Below are positions 8,730 through 17,074 of a stretch of DNA of 64,000 nucleotides, one piece after another. The stretch spans positions 593,501 through 657,500 of the forward strand of contig NZ_CP046524.1 in the NCBI RefSeq assembly GCF_021497945.1, written 5' to 3'. The DNA is from Streptococcus oralis. Lineage in GTDB: Bacteria; Bacillota; Bacilli; Lactobacillales; Streptococcaceae. Both the position numbers and the translations under genes were made by a program. Under the pieces are notes generated by a model. The model was not told the DNA's origin and made no database searches. It worked only from the letters and a program-made list of their open reading frames with translations. Every line of letters starts with the position of its first letter. Within the stretch, counting starts at the first letter, position 1.

Positions 8730-10094
8730 ATGAGTGAAAATAAGAAAAAAAATAAGATGGAGCGTGGATTAACCAATCGCCATGTTCAGGTAATGGCTAT
8801 TGCGGGAACAATCGGAACAGGTCTTTTCCTAGGTGCTGGTCGCTCTATCAGCCTGACAGGCCCTTCTATCATCCTGATTTATATGATTACAGGAGCCTTT
8901 ATGTTTTTGATGATGAGGGCTGTTGGGGAGATGCTGTATCAGGATCCAGAACAACATACCTTTATCAACTTTATCACCCGTCATTTGGGTAAAGGTTGGG
9001 GCTATTTCTCGGCTTGGTCTTATTGGTTGTCTGTCGTCTTTATCGGTATGGCAGAAATCACTGCGATTTCGCATTATGTTCAGTTTTGGTTTCCTAGCTG
9101 GCCTAGTTGGTTGATTCAGATTGTCTTTTTAACGATTTTGGCCTTGGTCAATCTGATTGCGGTTAAGCTCTTTGGAGAAGTCGAGTTTTGGTTTGCTATG
9201 GTTAAGATTGTGGCTATTTTAGCTATGATTGCAACAGGAGTCTTTATGGTCTTGACAGGATTTGAAACACCATATGGTGCTGCAAGTCTGGCAAATATCA
9301 GCAATCAATTCTCTCTTTTCCCAAATGGAGTCATGAACTTTGTCATGGCCTTTCAAATGGTATTTTTTGCCTATCTGATGATTGAATTTATCGGAGTGAC
9401 AACCTCTGAAACGAAGAATCCTCGTCAGGTTTTGCCAAAAGCAGTTAAAGAAATTCCTCTCCGAATTGTCTTCTTCTATGGTGGAGCTCTATTAGCCATT
9501 ATGTCTATTATTCCCTGGAGAGAACTTGCTTCTTCAGATTCTCCATTTGTAACGGTCTTTGAACTGGCAGGGATCAAGTGGGCAGCGGCTCTAATCAACT
9601 TTGTTGTCTTGACCTCAGCAGCGTCTGCGCTTAACTCAACCCTCTATTCAACAGGGCGACACCTCTACCAGATTGCTCATGATTCACCCAATCGCTTCCT
9701 AAAAGCGATCAAGGCAGATACTCTCTCTCGCCATAATGTTCCACAAAATGCTATTATTGCTTCAGCAATCTTGATTGCTCTGGCTGCCTTTATCAATGTT
9801 TTGCCAGGTGTTTCCGATGCCTTTGCTTTGATTACGGCGTCTTCATCAGGTGTTTACATCGCGATTTATATCTTGATCATGGTGGCTCATCTCAAATACC
9901 GCAAGTCACAAGACTTCATGGCGGATGGCTACCTCATGCCCCATTATCGTTTTCTAAATCCTTTAACCATGCTCTTCTTTATCTTTGTCTTTGTAACCCT
10001 CTTTTTACAAGAATCTACCTTTATGGGAGCAATTGGTTCAGCTATCTGGATTATCGGTTTCGGAATTTATAGCCAGTGGAAATTTAGAAAATAA
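8730..10094 (+). CDS. Amino acid permease (APC superfamily, AAT / CycA-like)
   Basis: A 454-residue, 12-helix secondary transporter of the amino acid-polyamine-organocation superfamily. The opening after RGLTNRHVQ is the family signature AGTIGTGLFLGAGRSI, an unwound first helix that binds the amino acid backbone; FVMAFQMVFFAYLMIEF and ETKNPRQVLPKAV follow. The pattern is closest to the D-serine/D-alanine/glycine (CycA) branch, but substrate cannot be proved from sequence. Start at ATG 8730 with TAGGAG at 8719-8724; an in-frame TTG at 8709 is within the greA terminator T-run and is rejected. A terminator follows, so it is probably a single-gene unit. Confidence 0.92.
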   Translation: MSENKKKNKMERGLTNRHVQVMAIAGTIGTGLFLGAGRSISLTGPSIILIYMITGAFMFLMMRAVGEMLYQDPEQHTFINFITRHLGKGWGYFSAWSYWLSVVFIGMAEITAISHYVQFWFPSWPSWLIQIVFLTILALVNLIAVKLFGEVEFWFAMVKIVAILAMIATGVFMVLTGFETPYGAASLANISNQFSLFPNGVMNFVMAFQMVFFAYLMIEFIGVTTSETKNPRQVLPKAVKEIPLRIVFFYGGALLAIMSIIPWRELASSDSPFVTVFELAGIKWAAALINFVVLTSAASALNSTLYSTGRHLYQIAHDSPNRFLKAIKADTLSRHNVPQNAIIASAILIALAAFINVLPGVSDAFALITASSSGVYIAIYILIMVAHLKYRKSQDFMADGYLMPHYRFLNPLTMLFFIFVFVTLFLQESTFMGAIGSAIWIIGFGIYSQWKFRK

Positions 10095-10100
10095 CTCATG

Positions 10101-10130
10101 AACTCATCAACTCTGCTTGGTGAGTTTTTT
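10101..10130 (+). terminator. Rho-independent terminator after the permease
   Basis: AACTCATCAA pairs with TTGGTGAGTT (one G-T pair) around a 6-nt loop, followed by TTTT. Confidence 0.85.
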
Positions 10131-10135
10131 CTAGT

Positions 10136-10164
10136 TTGACAGTCTATTGAAATAAGATTATAAT
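10136..10164 (+). promoter_or_regulatory. Consensus sigma-A promoter
   Basis: TTGACA (10136-10141), 17 nt, TATAAT (10159-10164): a full consensus promoter for the GNAT gene at 10194, and possibly the HAD gene after it. Confidence 0.9.
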
Positions 10165-10193
10165 CAAGCTGTAACAGTTCGAAGGAGGTTTGG

Positions 10194-10604
10194 ATGCACT
10201 TTAGATTGGAAAATAAGGAATCGCATAAAGCGCAAGAAATAGGAAATCTGATTCGTTCTTATAATCGTTCCAAAAGAGAAGAGGCTGAAAGCGAGCCACT
10301 GAATCTTTATGTTGAAGACGAAAAGGGTAATCTCTTGGCAGGCTTAGTAGCAGAGACTTTCGGAAATTGGTTGGAAATCGAGTATTTGTTTGTGAAAGAG
10401 GAATTGCGAGAACAGGGAATCGGTTCAAAACTATTGCAACAGGCAGAAAGTGAAGCTAAGAATCGAAACTGTCGTTTTGCTTTCGTCAATACTTACCAGT
10501 TTCAGGCGCCAGATTTTTATAAAAGGCATGGCTACAAGGAAGTCTTTACCTTGCAAGACTATCCCTATACAGGACAAAGATACTATTACCAAAAGGATTT
10601 GTAA
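10194..10604 (+). CDS. GNAT family N-acetyltransferase
   Basis: 136 residues. The acetyl-CoA loop VKEELREQGIGSKLLQQAE lies at about residues 66-84 and is followed by the usual CRFAFVNTYQFQAPDFYKRHGYKEV beta5-alpha4 region (about 92-116). The start ATG has GAAGGAGGT (10181-10189), an excellent ribosome site, downstream of a consensus promoter, so strong constitutive expression is likely. Substrate unknown. The HAD gene follows 59 nt later without a terminator in between and may be co-transcribed. Confidence 0.92.
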   Translation: MHFRLENKESHKAQEIGNLIRSYNRSKREEAESEPLNLYVEDEKGNLLAGLVAETFGNWLEIEYLFVKEELREQGIGSKLLQQAESEAKNRNCRFAFVNTYQFQAPDFYKRHGYKEVFTLQDYPYTGQRYYYQKDL

Positions 10605-10663
10605 GCTTAATATGAAAGTATAAAGCAAAGAGGAAATCTTCACATCACTATGGAGGTGGGCTA

Positions 10664-11260
10664 ATGGATATCATACTAGATATGGGTAACGTTTTATTAG
10701 AATGGAACAAAGATAAGATTTTGCAAGGTGTTTCGGATACGAAGGAAGAATATTTGATTTTAGATAAGGCCATTTTTCAGTCGGGGCTTTGGGAAAGATT
10801 AGATCTTGGAACCATGACGAGAGAAGAGTTGGTGCTTAAAGTTGTGTCAATGATTGGCAGGACCTATCAAAAGAAGGTTGAAGAGGTTATCTGGAACTGG
10901 CCTAGCTACATTGACATTTATAGGGAAGTCTTTCCTGTCTTGTCAGAACTAAAGAAAAAGGGGCATCGCATCTTTGTCTTGTCCAATACCTCAAAGGTAT
11001 TTTATGACTTGCTGGAAGAGCAACTATCTCCCTTAAAAGAACTTTTAGATGGCTTTGTCTTATCCTGTGATATAAAAGCTATAAAGACTGATTTGGTAAT
11101 GTTTAAGGAGATTCTCGATAAATACCAGCTAGATCCTACAAATTGTGTCTTTCTAGACGATATTGAGGACAATACAAACGCAGCTCAGAAATTGGGCATC
11201 AAGGCCCATCAGGTCAAGAAAAGAAGTGATGTCGTTGATATTTTGAAATCCTATATTTAA
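10664..11260 (+). CDS. HAD-superfamily hydrolase (subfamily IA)
   Basis: 198 residues. HAD motif I is DMGNVLLEW (the nucleophile region, D6-x-G8; the general acid position usually occupied by Asp is Gly/Asn-shifted as in YihX-like members), motif II is FVLSNTS near 107, and motif IV is FLDDIEDN near 164-171. This form fits a small cytoplasmic sugar-phosphate or nucleotide phosphatase of the YihX group; the substrate is not predictable. GGAGGTGGG lies just upstream of the ATG. A strong terminator follows. Confidence 0.88.
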   Translation: MDIILDMGNVLLEWNKDKILQGVSDTKEEYLILDKAIFQSGLWERLDLGTMTREELVLKVVSMIGRTYQKKVEEVIWNWPSYIDIYREVFPVLSELKKKGHRIFVLSNTSKVFYDLLEEQLSPLKELLDGFVLSCDIKAIKTDLVMFKEILDKYQLDPTNCVFLDDIEDNTNAAQKLGIKAHQVKKRSDVVDILKSYI

Positions 11261-11267
11261 AGGCAAC

Positions 11268-11299
11268 ACTCTCTATTTTTTGTGGTAGAGAGTTTTTTT
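11268..11299 (+). terminator. Rho-independent terminator after the HAD gene
   Basis: ACTCTCTA (11268-11275) pairs with TAGAGAGT (11286-11293) and is followed by seven T's. Confidence 0.9.
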
Positions 11300-11332
11300 G
11301 TTAATAAAATCTTACAAAATGACATTTATATA

Positions 11333-11360
11333 TTGCATTAAGTTAGATATATGGTATAAT
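11333..11360 (+). promoter_or_regulatory. Promoter of the XRE / membrane-protein operon
   Basis: TTGCAT (11333-11338), 16 nt, TATAAT (11355-11360) with an extended TGG. The A/T-rich spacer contains TAGATATATGG and is a likely place for an XRE autoregulatory operator, but I see no clean palindrome. Confidence 0.7.
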
Positions 11361-11407
11361 GTTTTTAAAAGAAGCGCAACTTTTTAAGAATGTGAAGGAG
11401 GACGCTA

Positions 11408-11617
11408 GTGGCTAAAAATTTAAAGTTAAAATTAGCTCGGGTGGAGCGTGATTTAACACAAGGGGATTTGGCAGAAGCTGTGGGCGTTACTAGGCAGACT
11501 ATAGGCTTGATTGAAGCTGGGAAATACAATCCGAGTCTCTCCCTCTGCCAGTCCATTTGCAGATGCTTAGGAAAAACATTAGACCAACTATTTTGGGAGG
11601 AAGAAGATGAAGAATAG
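11408..11617 (+). CDS. XRE-family helix-turn-helix regulator (GTG start)
   Basis: A 69-residue Cro/C1-type DNA-binding protein that is only an HTH domain: LARVERDLTQGDLAEAVGVTRQTIGLIEAGKYNPSLS covers helices 1-4 (about residues 7-46). It starts with GTG, supported by AAGGAGGAC at 11395-11403. It overlaps the next gene by 11 nt, so translation is coupled. Small XRE regulators of this type are commonly the first gene of operons encoding integral membrane proteins in Firmicutes and usually repress their own operon. Confidence 0.9.
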   Translation: MAKNLKLKLARVERDLTQGDLAEAVGVTRQTIGLIEAGKYNPSLSLCQSICRCLGKTLDQLFWEEEDEE

Positions 11618-12080
11618 AAAAAAACTTGTGATCAAAGATGAACGTACGGAAAAATTGGATGGAAAGATTTCAGGAGAAATTCTTTTGGGAATGTGCCTAT
11701 TTTTGGCACTGGAAATTTTTGCCAAAGTTTATATTTTTAATTTAACGCTTCTATCCTATTTACCAGAATTACTTTTATTGATTGGAGTAGGTTTGTATGC
11801 CATTATTCGCCGCATGTATGTAGGAATTGATATTCGAGATATTGTTGAGAATACTGGAAAAGAAAGAATTTTATCTGCTTTGGGATTTTCTATAGTGATT
11901 TTATTGATTGATATCGTAGGCAATCGCGAGGAACTGGTCAGTCTATTGACTTGGAAGTACTCCCTAAAAGTGGTTCTAGCAGTTATCATCTATCTAGTTG
12001 GGAGTTATTCTATGGATAGAGTTATCCTATACTTGAATCGCAGAAATCAGCAAGTTTGGGAGGAAGAAGATGAAAAATAG
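11592..12080 (+). repeat. Two copies of a 26-nt gene-junction sequence (11592-11617, 12055-12080)
   Basis: TTTGGGAGGAAGAAGATGAA followed by G/A-AATAG occurs at both gene junctions of the XRE operon (25 of 26 identical). Each copy holds the end of one gene (WEEEDE-), the ribosome site and the start of the next (MKN). It suggests duplication of a coupled translation module. Confidence 0.85.
11607..12080 (+). CDS. Hypothetical membrane protein linked to XRE regulator (first)
   Basis: 157 residues. A charged cytoplasmic N-terminus (MKNRKKLVIKDERTEKLDGK) precedes four likely membrane segments at about 23-45, 48-66, 90-108 and 118-140, and the C-terminus is acidic (QVWEEEDEK). I recognise no named domain. 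The ribosome site GGGAGGAAG lies inside the regulator gene. The start context and the C-terminal codons repeat almost exactly between this gene and its neighbours: the 26-nt junction at 11592-11617 recurs at 12055-12080. With the regulator and the next gene it forms a three-gene operon; function unknown. Confidence 0.85.
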   Translation: MKNRKKLVIKDERTEKLDGKISGEILLGMCLFLALEIFAKVYIFNLTLLSYLPELLLLIGVGLYAIIRRMYVGIDIRDIVENTGKERILSALGFSIVILLIDIVGNREELVSLLTWKYSLKVVLAVIIYLVGSYSMDRVILYLNRRNQQVWEEEDEK

Positions 12081-12558
12081 AGTTTTTTATTATCAATTGT
12101 TAGACGAAAGGGAAGAGCAACTGATTAACAAAGCTGGGACAGAGTCTTTTCATGTGTTTATCGGGCTCATTCTGCTAAGTTATTTGGTGGCAGTATTAGC
12201 ACCTGCTCTTTTTAATCCTAATATTCTTCTAGTTACCCTTCTTTTGGGAATTTTCTTCTTTTTCAATCGTGCACGACAACTTGGAGTGACCTACTATAGT
12301 CGTTTTCATTTTACGATTGTAGGGTGTTTGCTGGTAACTCTCGCTATTACGACTCTCTTGATGTTGCAAAATTATCAATTCAATGTCGAAATTTATCAGC
12401 ACAATCCTCTGAACGTTAAATACTTGTCTGCTTGGGTCATTACTTATCTGATTTACCTTCCTTGGGTTTTTATCGGCAATCTTGGGCTTAAAAGTTATGG
12501 CGAATGGGCTCAAAAAAAGTTTGAGCAAGATATGGATGAACTTGAGAATGGAGAATAG
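12070..12558 (+). CDS. Hypothetical membrane protein linked to XRE regulator (second)
   Basis: 162 residues with an N-terminal segment (MKNRVFYYQLLDEREEQLINKAG) that parallels the start of the preceding gene, then likely membrane helices at about 27-45, 50-68, 83-100 and 117-140, and an acidic tail. It starts within the 11-nt overlap with the previous gene after GGGAGGAAG. The shared MKNR start, the (D)ER-E motif and helix number suggest the two are diverged paralogues. No function is assigned; sensing or export roles are possible but unsupported. Confidence 0.83.
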   Translation: MKNRVFYYQLLDEREEQLINKAGTESFHVFIGLILLSYLVAVLAPALFNPNILLVTLLLGIFFFFNRARQLGVTYYSRFHFTIVGCLLVTLAITTLLMLQNYQFNVEIYQHNPLNVKYLSAWVITYLIYLPWVFIGNLGLKSYGEWAQKKFEQDMDELENGE

Positions 12559-12570
12559 CTTGTTAGCTTT

Positions 12571-12599
12571 TTATCAATCTCGGTAAAATGTGTTATAAT
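12571..12599 (+). promoter_or_regulatory. Promoter of pncB-nadE
   Basis: TTATCA (12571-12576), 17 nt, TATAAT (12594-12599). The predicted transcript starts near 12606, leaving a leader of about 69 nt before pncB. Confidence 0.75.
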
Positions 12600-12617
12600 A
12601 GTACTAATTTATCGGAC

Positions 12618-12647
12618 GGTGTGAAAGTGGTAGAATACGTTCATACC
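12618..12647 (+). other. Leader hairpin upstream of pncB
   Basis: GGTGTGAA (12618-12625) can pair with TTCATACC (12640-12647) around a 14-nt loop in the pncB 5' leader. No T-run follows, so it is not a terminator; it may be a leader structure or an operator-like palindrome. Low certainty. Confidence 0.35.
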
Positions 12648-12674
12648 TTTGTAAAGTAGGAAGAAGGAAAACAG

Positions 12675-14135
12675 ATGTATCCAGATGATAGTTTGACATT
12701 GCACACGGACTTGTACCAGATTAACATGATGCAAGTTTACTTTGACCAAGGAATTCACAATAAGAAGGCGGTTTTTGAGGTTTACTTCCGCCAGCAACCG
12801 TTTAATAACGGCTATGCGGTTTTTGCTGGTTTGGAAAGAATTGTACATTATCTTGAAGACTTACGCTTTTCAGATAGCGATATTGCCTACTTGGAGACGC
12901 TTGGGTATCATGGAGAATTCTTGGATTACCTACGAAATCTCAAGTTAGAACTAACGGTTCGTTCTGCTCAGGAAGGGGACTTGGTTTTTGCTAATGAGCC
13001 GATTGTGCAGGTTGAAGGACCTCTAGCCCAATGTCAATTGGTCGAAACGGCTCTCTTAAACATCGTTAACTTTCAAACCTTGATAGCAACCAAGGCAGCA
13101 CGTATTCGTTCGGTCATTGAGGATGAACCCTTGATGGAGTTCGGGACACGTCGTGCGCAAGAAATGGATGCAGCTATCTGGGGAACACGCGCAGCCGTGA
13201 TTGGTGGCGCCAATGGAACCAGCAACGTGCGAGCAGGGAAGCTCTTTGGTATTCCAGTCCTAGGAACCCACGCCCATGCCTTGGTACAGGTTTATGGAAA
13301 CGACTATGAGGCCTTTAAGGCCTATGCAGCGACCCATCGTGATTGTGTCTTTCTTGTGGATACCTATGACACTCTTCGTATCGGTGTGCCAGCTGCTATT
13401 CAGGTGGCGCGTGAACTGGGTGATCAGATTAACTTTATGGGTGTGCGGATTGACTCTGGGGATATTGCCTATATTTCCAAGAAAGTTCGTCAACAGTTGG
13501 ATGAGGCTGGATATCCAGATGCTAAGATTTACGCTTCTAATGATCTTGATGAAAATACTATTCTCAACCTCAAGATGCAACACGCTAAAATTGATGTCTG
13601 GGGTGTTGGGACCAAGCTGATTACGGCTTATGACCAGCCTGCTCTTGGCGCAGTTTATAAGATTGTTGCTATTGAAGATGAAAATGGTAAGATGCGCAAC
13701 ACCATCAAGCTTTCAAGCAATGCTGAAAAAGTGTCGACGCCAGGTAAGAAGCAGGTATGGCGCATTACCAGTCGTGAAAAAGGCAAGTCAGAAGGTGACT
13801 ACATCACCTATGATGGTGTGGATGTGAGTGGCATGACAGAAATCAAGATGTTCCATCCAACTTATACCTACATCAAAAAGACCGTTCGTAATTTTGATGC
13901 CGTTCCTCTCTTGGTGGATATCTTTAAAGAAGGGAAATTGGTTTACGATTTGCCTAGTTTGACTGAGATTCAGTCCTATGCTCGCAAAGAATTTGACAAG
14001 CTTTGGGATGAGTATAAACGGGTACTCAATCCGCAACACTATCCAGTGGACTTGGCGCGTGATATTTGGCAAGATAAGATGGATTTAATTGATAAGATGC
14101 GCAAAGAAGCCCTTGGTGAAGGAGAAGAAGAATGA
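12675..14135 (+). CDS. pncB: Nicotinate phosphoribosyltransferase
   Basis: Converts nicotinate and PRPP to nicotinate mononucleotide (ATP-stimulated), the entry step of the Preiss-Handler NAD salvage route. 486 residues, the length of the long Firmicute form. Motifs: [16 protein letters not shown] at the N-terminus, [30 protein letters not shown] near 155-184 with the substrate-binding [17 protein letters not shown] near 197, and the phosphate-binding region RIDSGDIAY near 258. The start ATG has AAGAAGGA upstream. It overlaps nadE by 4 nt (ATGA), so both NAD salvage steps are translationally coupled. Confidence 0.96.
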   Translation: MYPDDSLTLHTDLYQINMMQVYFDQGIHNKKAVFEVYFRQQPFNNGYAVFAGLERIVHYLEDLRFSDSDIAYLETLGYHGEFLDYLRNLKLELTVRSAQEGDLVFANEPIVQVEGPLAQCQLVETALLNIVNFQTLIATKAARIRSVIEDEPLMEFGTRRAQEMDAAIWGTRAAVIGGANGTSNVRAGKLFGIPVLGTHAHALVQVYGNDYEAFKAYAATHRDCVFLVDTYDTLRIGVPAAIQVARELGDQINFMGVRIDSGDIAYISKKVRQQLDEAGYPDAKIYASNDLDENTILNLKMQHAKIDVWGVGTKLITAYDQPALGAVYKIVAIEDENGKMRNTIKLSSNAEKVSTPGKKQVWRITSREKGKSEGDYITYDGVDVSGMTEIKMFHPTYTYIKKTVRNFDAVPLLVDIFKEGKLVYDLPSLTEIQSYARKEFDKLWDEYKRVLNPQHYPVDLARDIWQDKMDLIDKMRKEALGEGEEE

Positions 14136-14956
14136 GTTTGCAAGAGACCATTATCCAGCAACTGGGTGTCAAGCCAGTGATTGATGCCCAGGAAGAAATT
14201 CGTCGTTCGATTGATTTCTTAAAGAGATACTTGGAAAAACACCCCTTCCTTAAAACCTTTGTACTTGGAATTTCTGGAGGTCAGGACTCAACCTTAGCAG
14301 GGCGCTTGGCGCAATTAGCGATGGAAGAAATACGGGCAGAGACAGGAGATGACAGCTACCAATTTATCGCTGTCCGCCTGCCATACGGAGTGCAAGCAGA
14401 TGAAGCAGATGCTCAAAAAGCTCTTGCTTTCATCCAGCCAGATATCAGCTTGGTTGTGAATATCAAGGAATCAGCTGATGCCATGACAGCTGCAGTCGAA
14501 GCGACAGGAAGCACTGTTTCAGACTTCAACAAGGGAAATATCAAGGCTCGTAGTCGTATGATTGCCCAATATGCCCTTGCGGGTGCCCATAGTGGAGCGG
14601 TCATTGGAACAGACCATGCTGCAGAAAATATCACAGGCTTTTTTACCAAGTTTGGTGACGGTGGTGCAGACATTCTCCCTCTTTACCGCCTCAATAAACG
14701 CCAAGGAAAACAACTCTTGAAGGAGCTTGGTGCAGACCCAGCCCTTTATGAAAAAATCCCAACAGCAGATTTGGAAGAAGAAAAACCAGGTATTGCAGAC
14801 GAAGTAGCCTTGGGAGTCACTTATGAAGAGATTGATGACTACCTAGAAGGAAAAACAATCAGCCCAGAAGCCCAAGCGACTATCGAAAACTGGTGGCACA
14901 AAGGCCAACACAAACGCCACCTACCAATCACCGTCTTTGATCACTTTTGGGAGTAA
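14132..14956 (+). CDS. nadE: NH3-dependent NAD+ synthetase
   Basis: Amidates deamido-NAD+ to NAD+ with ATP and ammonia, the last step of the route begun by pncB. 274 residues, the short ammonia-dependent form without a glutaminase domain. The PP-loop ATP motif SGGQDST lies near residues 48-54; [22 protein letters not shown] near 158-179 is the family signature; the C-terminus [14 protein letters not shown] matches the family end. Starts within ATGA of pncB. Its stop codon lies in the stem of the first of two tandem terminator-like hairpins. Confidence 0.97.
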   Translation: MSLQETIIQQLGVKPVIDAQEEIRRSIDFLKRYLEKHPFLKTFVLGISGGQDSTLAGRLAQLAMEEIRAETGDDSYQFIAVRLPYGVQADEADAQKALAFIQPDISLVVNIKESADAMTAAVEATGSTVSDFNKGNIKARSRMIAQYALAGAHSGAVIGTDHAAENITGFFTKFGDGGADILPLYRLNKRQGKQLLKELGADPALYEKIPTADLEEEKPGIADEVALGVTYEEIDDYLEGKTISPEAQATIENWWHKGQHKRHLPITVFDHFWE

Positions 14957-14979
14957 AAAGGTCCTGTGGACCTTTTTAC
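14953..14979 (+). terminator. Rho-independent terminator after nadE
   Basis: A perfect 12-bp stem, GTAAAAAGGTCC-TGT-GGACCTTTTTAC, with the T-run inside the stem's 3' arm; by the same symmetry it could also work from the other strand. It overlaps the nadE TAA. Confidence 0.85.
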
Positions 14980-15057
14980 CCTGAGCCTAGAAATGAGAAA
15001 GCGAGGAAGGTCCGGGGGACCTTTTTAGCTTGAGCCTTAAGCTTAGAAAGCGAGGTA
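14960..15057 (+). repeat. Tandem imperfect 49-bp repeat with two terminator-like hairpins
   Basis: Unit 1 is 14960-15008 and unit 2 is 15009-15057; 39 of 49 bases match. Each unit holds GGTCC-NNN-GGACCTTTTT, TGAGCCT and GAAAGCGAGG. The second copy supplies the GCGAGG ribosome site of the following GNAT gene, and its hairpin (15007-15023) may be a second terminator or a partial barrier. Confidence 0.8.
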
Positions 15058-15062
15058 ACATT

Positions 15063-15614
15063 ATGAAAGCAATCGGTACGCAAATATTACAGACAGAACG
15101 TTTGATTTTGAGAAGATTTGTGGAGAGTGATGCGGAAGCCATGTTTCAAAATTGGGCTTCATCTGCTGAGAATCTGACCTATGTCACCTGGAATCCTCAT
15201 CCTGATGTTGAGGTGACTCGGAACTCGATTCGAAATTGGGTTTCCTCCTATGAAAATCCCAACTATTACAAATGGGCTATTTGTCTCAAAGAAAACCCTG
15301 AGCAAGTGATAGGAGATATCAGCATCGTTGAAATGGATGAGATTGACTCTAGCTGTGAAATTGGCTATGTGCTAGGCAAGGAATACTGGGGCCGTGGTAT
15401 GATGACAGAGGCCTTGAAAGCTGTGTTAGACTTTTGTTTTACTCAAGCAGGTTTTCAAAAAGTCAGAGCACGATATGCCAGTCTCAACCCAGCTTCAGGC
15501 CGTGTGATGGAAAAAGCGGGAATGTCTTATCTAAAAACCATTACCAATGGTGTGGAGAGAAAAGACTACGTCGCGGACCTTATTTATTACCAGATAAGTA
15601 GGGAAGACAGGTGA
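15063..15614 (+). CDS. GNAT family N-acetyltransferase (RimJ/RimL-like)
   Basis: 183 residues. TERLILRRFVESDAEAMF near residues 11-28 and the acetyl-CoA motif YVLGKEYWGRGMMTEALKAVLDF near 105-127 place it in the RimJ/RimL branch (Acetyltransf_3), whose members acetylate protein N-termini, antibiotics or small amines. The target here is unknown. I use the ATG at 15063 with GAGG at 15052-15055; an in-frame TTG at 15030 lies inside the repeat and has no ribosome site. It probably depends on read-through of the tandem hairpins or an unseen promoter. Confidence 0.9.
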   Translation: MKAIGTQILQTERLILRRFVESDAEAMFQNWASSAENLTYVTWNPHPDVEVTRNSIRNWVSSYENPNYYKWAICLKENPEQVIGDISIVEMDEIDSSCEIGYVLGKEYWGRGMMTEALKAVLDFCFTQAGFQKVRARYASLNPASGRVMEKAGMSYLKTITNGVERKDYVADLIYYQISREDR

Positions 15615-15634
15615 TTTTCTTTTCTGTATCTATC

Positions 15635-15662
15635 AAAGTCAGACCTTGTCTGGCTTTTTTTG
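15635..15662 (+). terminator. Rho-independent terminator
   Basis: AAAGTCAGA pairs with TCTGGCTTT (one G-T pair), loop CCTTG, followed by TTTT. Confidence 0.85.
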
Positions 15663-15739
15663 TGCCAGATTTCTGAATAAACTGATTAAATTCCTATTTT
15701 TCCCTATCATTGTCCCTGTTTTTTCTGGAGTTTTGGAGC

Positions 15740-15745
15740 TATAAT
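15740..15745 (+). promoter_or_regulatory. Probable -10 box for the ccdA-thioredoxin-msrAB operon
   Basis: TATAAT at 15740-15745, 33 nt before the ccdA ATG. No convincing -35 at normal spacing, so the promoter may be weak or need an activator. Confidence 0.55.
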
Positions 15746-15777
15746 AGTCCTATCAAATTAAAGAATGGAGGAAGGCA

Positions 15778-16488
15778 ATGGACAATGTAATCTTTTTTAT
15801 CAGTGTTTTTCTTGCTGGAATTCTTTCCTTCTTTTCTCCTTGTATTTTACCCTTGTTACCTGTCTATGCAGGGGTCTTGTTGGATGACAAAGATGGTGCT
15901 CAGGCTTCTAGCGGAAAATTTTCAATCTCACTTGTAAGTTTATTGCGAACTCTGGCCTTTATAGCGGGGATTTCTTTTATCTTTATCTTACTGGGCTATG
16001 GAGCTGGTTTTTTAGGCAATTTGCTGTATGCTTCTTGGTTTCAGTATGTGACAGGTGCAGTTATCATTCTCTTGGGCTTACACCAGATGGAAGTCTTACA
16101 TTTGCAGGGGCTTTACAAGGAAAGAAGGCTACAATTAAAGAGACAGGGGCAAAAGGGTAACGGCTATAGTCAGGCATTTTTACTGGGGTTAACCTTTAGT
16201 TTTGCTTGGACACCGTGTGTAGGGCCAGTTCTGGGCTCTGTTTTAGCCTTGGCGGCTTCAGGTGGTTCAGAAGCTTGGCAGGGAGCTGGTCTCATGTTGG
16301 TCTACACGCTGGGTTTGGCGCTACCATTTTTGGTTCTAGCTCTCGCCTCCAGCTATGTTTTGAAACATTTCCGAAAACTCCATCCTTACCTCGGGACCCT
16401 CAAAAAAGTGGGTGGTTTCCTCATTATCGTGATGGGAATCTTGGTGCTTTTGGGGAATGCTTCCATTTTGACTACATTATTTGAATAG
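15778..16488 (+). CDS. ccdA: Cytochrome c biogenesis protein CcdA family (thiol electron transporter)
   Basis: A 236-residue membrane protein with six likely helices that carries reducing equivalents from cytoplasmic thioredoxin to extracellular thiol proteins. The two transfer cysteines are in FFSPCILPLLPVY (about residue 21) and FAWTPCVGPVLG (about 147). GGAGGAAGG precedes the ATG. In pneumococci the same order, CcdA, a thioredoxin-like lipoprotein and MsrAB, forms a surface methionine-sulfoxide repair relay, and that is the clear reading here: the next gene starts 13 nt downstream. Confidence 0.93.
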   Translation: MDNVIFFISVFLAGILSFFSPCILPLLPVYAGVLLDDKDGAQASSGKFSISLVSLLRTLAFIAGISFIFILLGYGAGFLGNLLYASWFQYVTGAVIILLGLHQMEVLHLQGLYKERRLQLKRQGQKGNGYSQAFLLGLTFSFAWTPCVGPVLGSVLALAASGGSEAWQGAGLMLVYTLGLALPFLVLALASSYVLKHFRKLHPYLGTLKKVGGFLIIVMGILVLLGNASILTTLFE

Positions 16489-16501
16489 AGAGGAAAAAGA
16501 A

Positions 16502-17065
16502 ATGAAAAAATGGCAAACATGTCTTCTTGGAGTAGGCTCCATCTGTTGCTTGGCAGCCTGTTCGGCTAAAGACATGTCAGACGAATCTACTATGAAGGAG
16601 CAATCCAAAACAGAACAAGTCAGCTCGCAAACTGCCACCAAGGGTCAGGCAGTTGCTGATTTTGAATTGACAGGAGTAGAGGGCAAGACATACCGCTTGT
16701 CTGATTACAAGGGCAAGAAAGTCTATCTCAAATTCTGGGCTTCTTGGTGTTCTATCTGTCTAGCTAGTCTTCCAGATACGGACGAAATCGCTAAGGATGC
16801 TGGAGACGACTATGTGGTCTTGACAGTGGTGTCTCCTGGCCACAAGGGTGAGCAAGCGGAAGCTGACTTTAAAAACTGGTACAAGGGCTTAGATTATAAA
16901 AATTTTCCAGTTCTAATTGATCCATCAGGTAAACTCTTGGAAAGTTATGGTGTCCGTTCTTACCCAACCCAAGCCTTTATAGACAAGGAAGGCAAGCTGG
17001 TCAAAATGCAACCAGGTTTTATGGATAAGGATATGATTTTAAAAGAATTGAAAGAAATGGGGTAG
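16502..17065 (+). CDS. Thioredoxin-like surface lipoprotein (TlpA/Etrx type)
   Basis: 187 residues. A lipoprotein signal peptide ends in CLAAC with the lipidated Cys20, followed by a Ser/Thr/Gln-rich linker and a TlpA-like thioredoxin fold from about 45. The active site is WASWCSIC (C83, C86); SYGVRSYPTQAFID supplies the cis-Pro loop. It should take electrons from CcdA and reduce MsrAB outside the membrane. The start is ATG 16502 with AGAGGAAAA upstream; an in-frame TTG at 16481 overlapping ccdA would spoil the signal peptide. Corresponds to the pneumococcal extracellular thioredoxin of this operon. Confidence 0.93.
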   Translation: MKKWQTCLLGVGSICCLAACSAKDMSDESTMKEQSKTEQVSSQTATKGQAVADFELTGVEGKTYRLSDYKGKKVYLKFWASWCSICLASLPDTDEIAKDAGDDYVVLTVVSPGHKGEQAEADFKNWYKGLDYKNFPVLIDPSGKLLESYGVRSYPTQAFIDKEGKLVKMQPGFMDKDMILKELKEMG

Positions 17066-17074
17066 AGAAAGGCT

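Noticed and set aside
15030..15062. TTG start for the GNAT gene at 15030
   Set aside because: Sits in the repeat with no ribosome site.
15661..15740. BOX/RUP-type repeat elements in intergenic DNA
   Set aside because: No boxA/boxC or RUP ends recognised here or in the other gaps.
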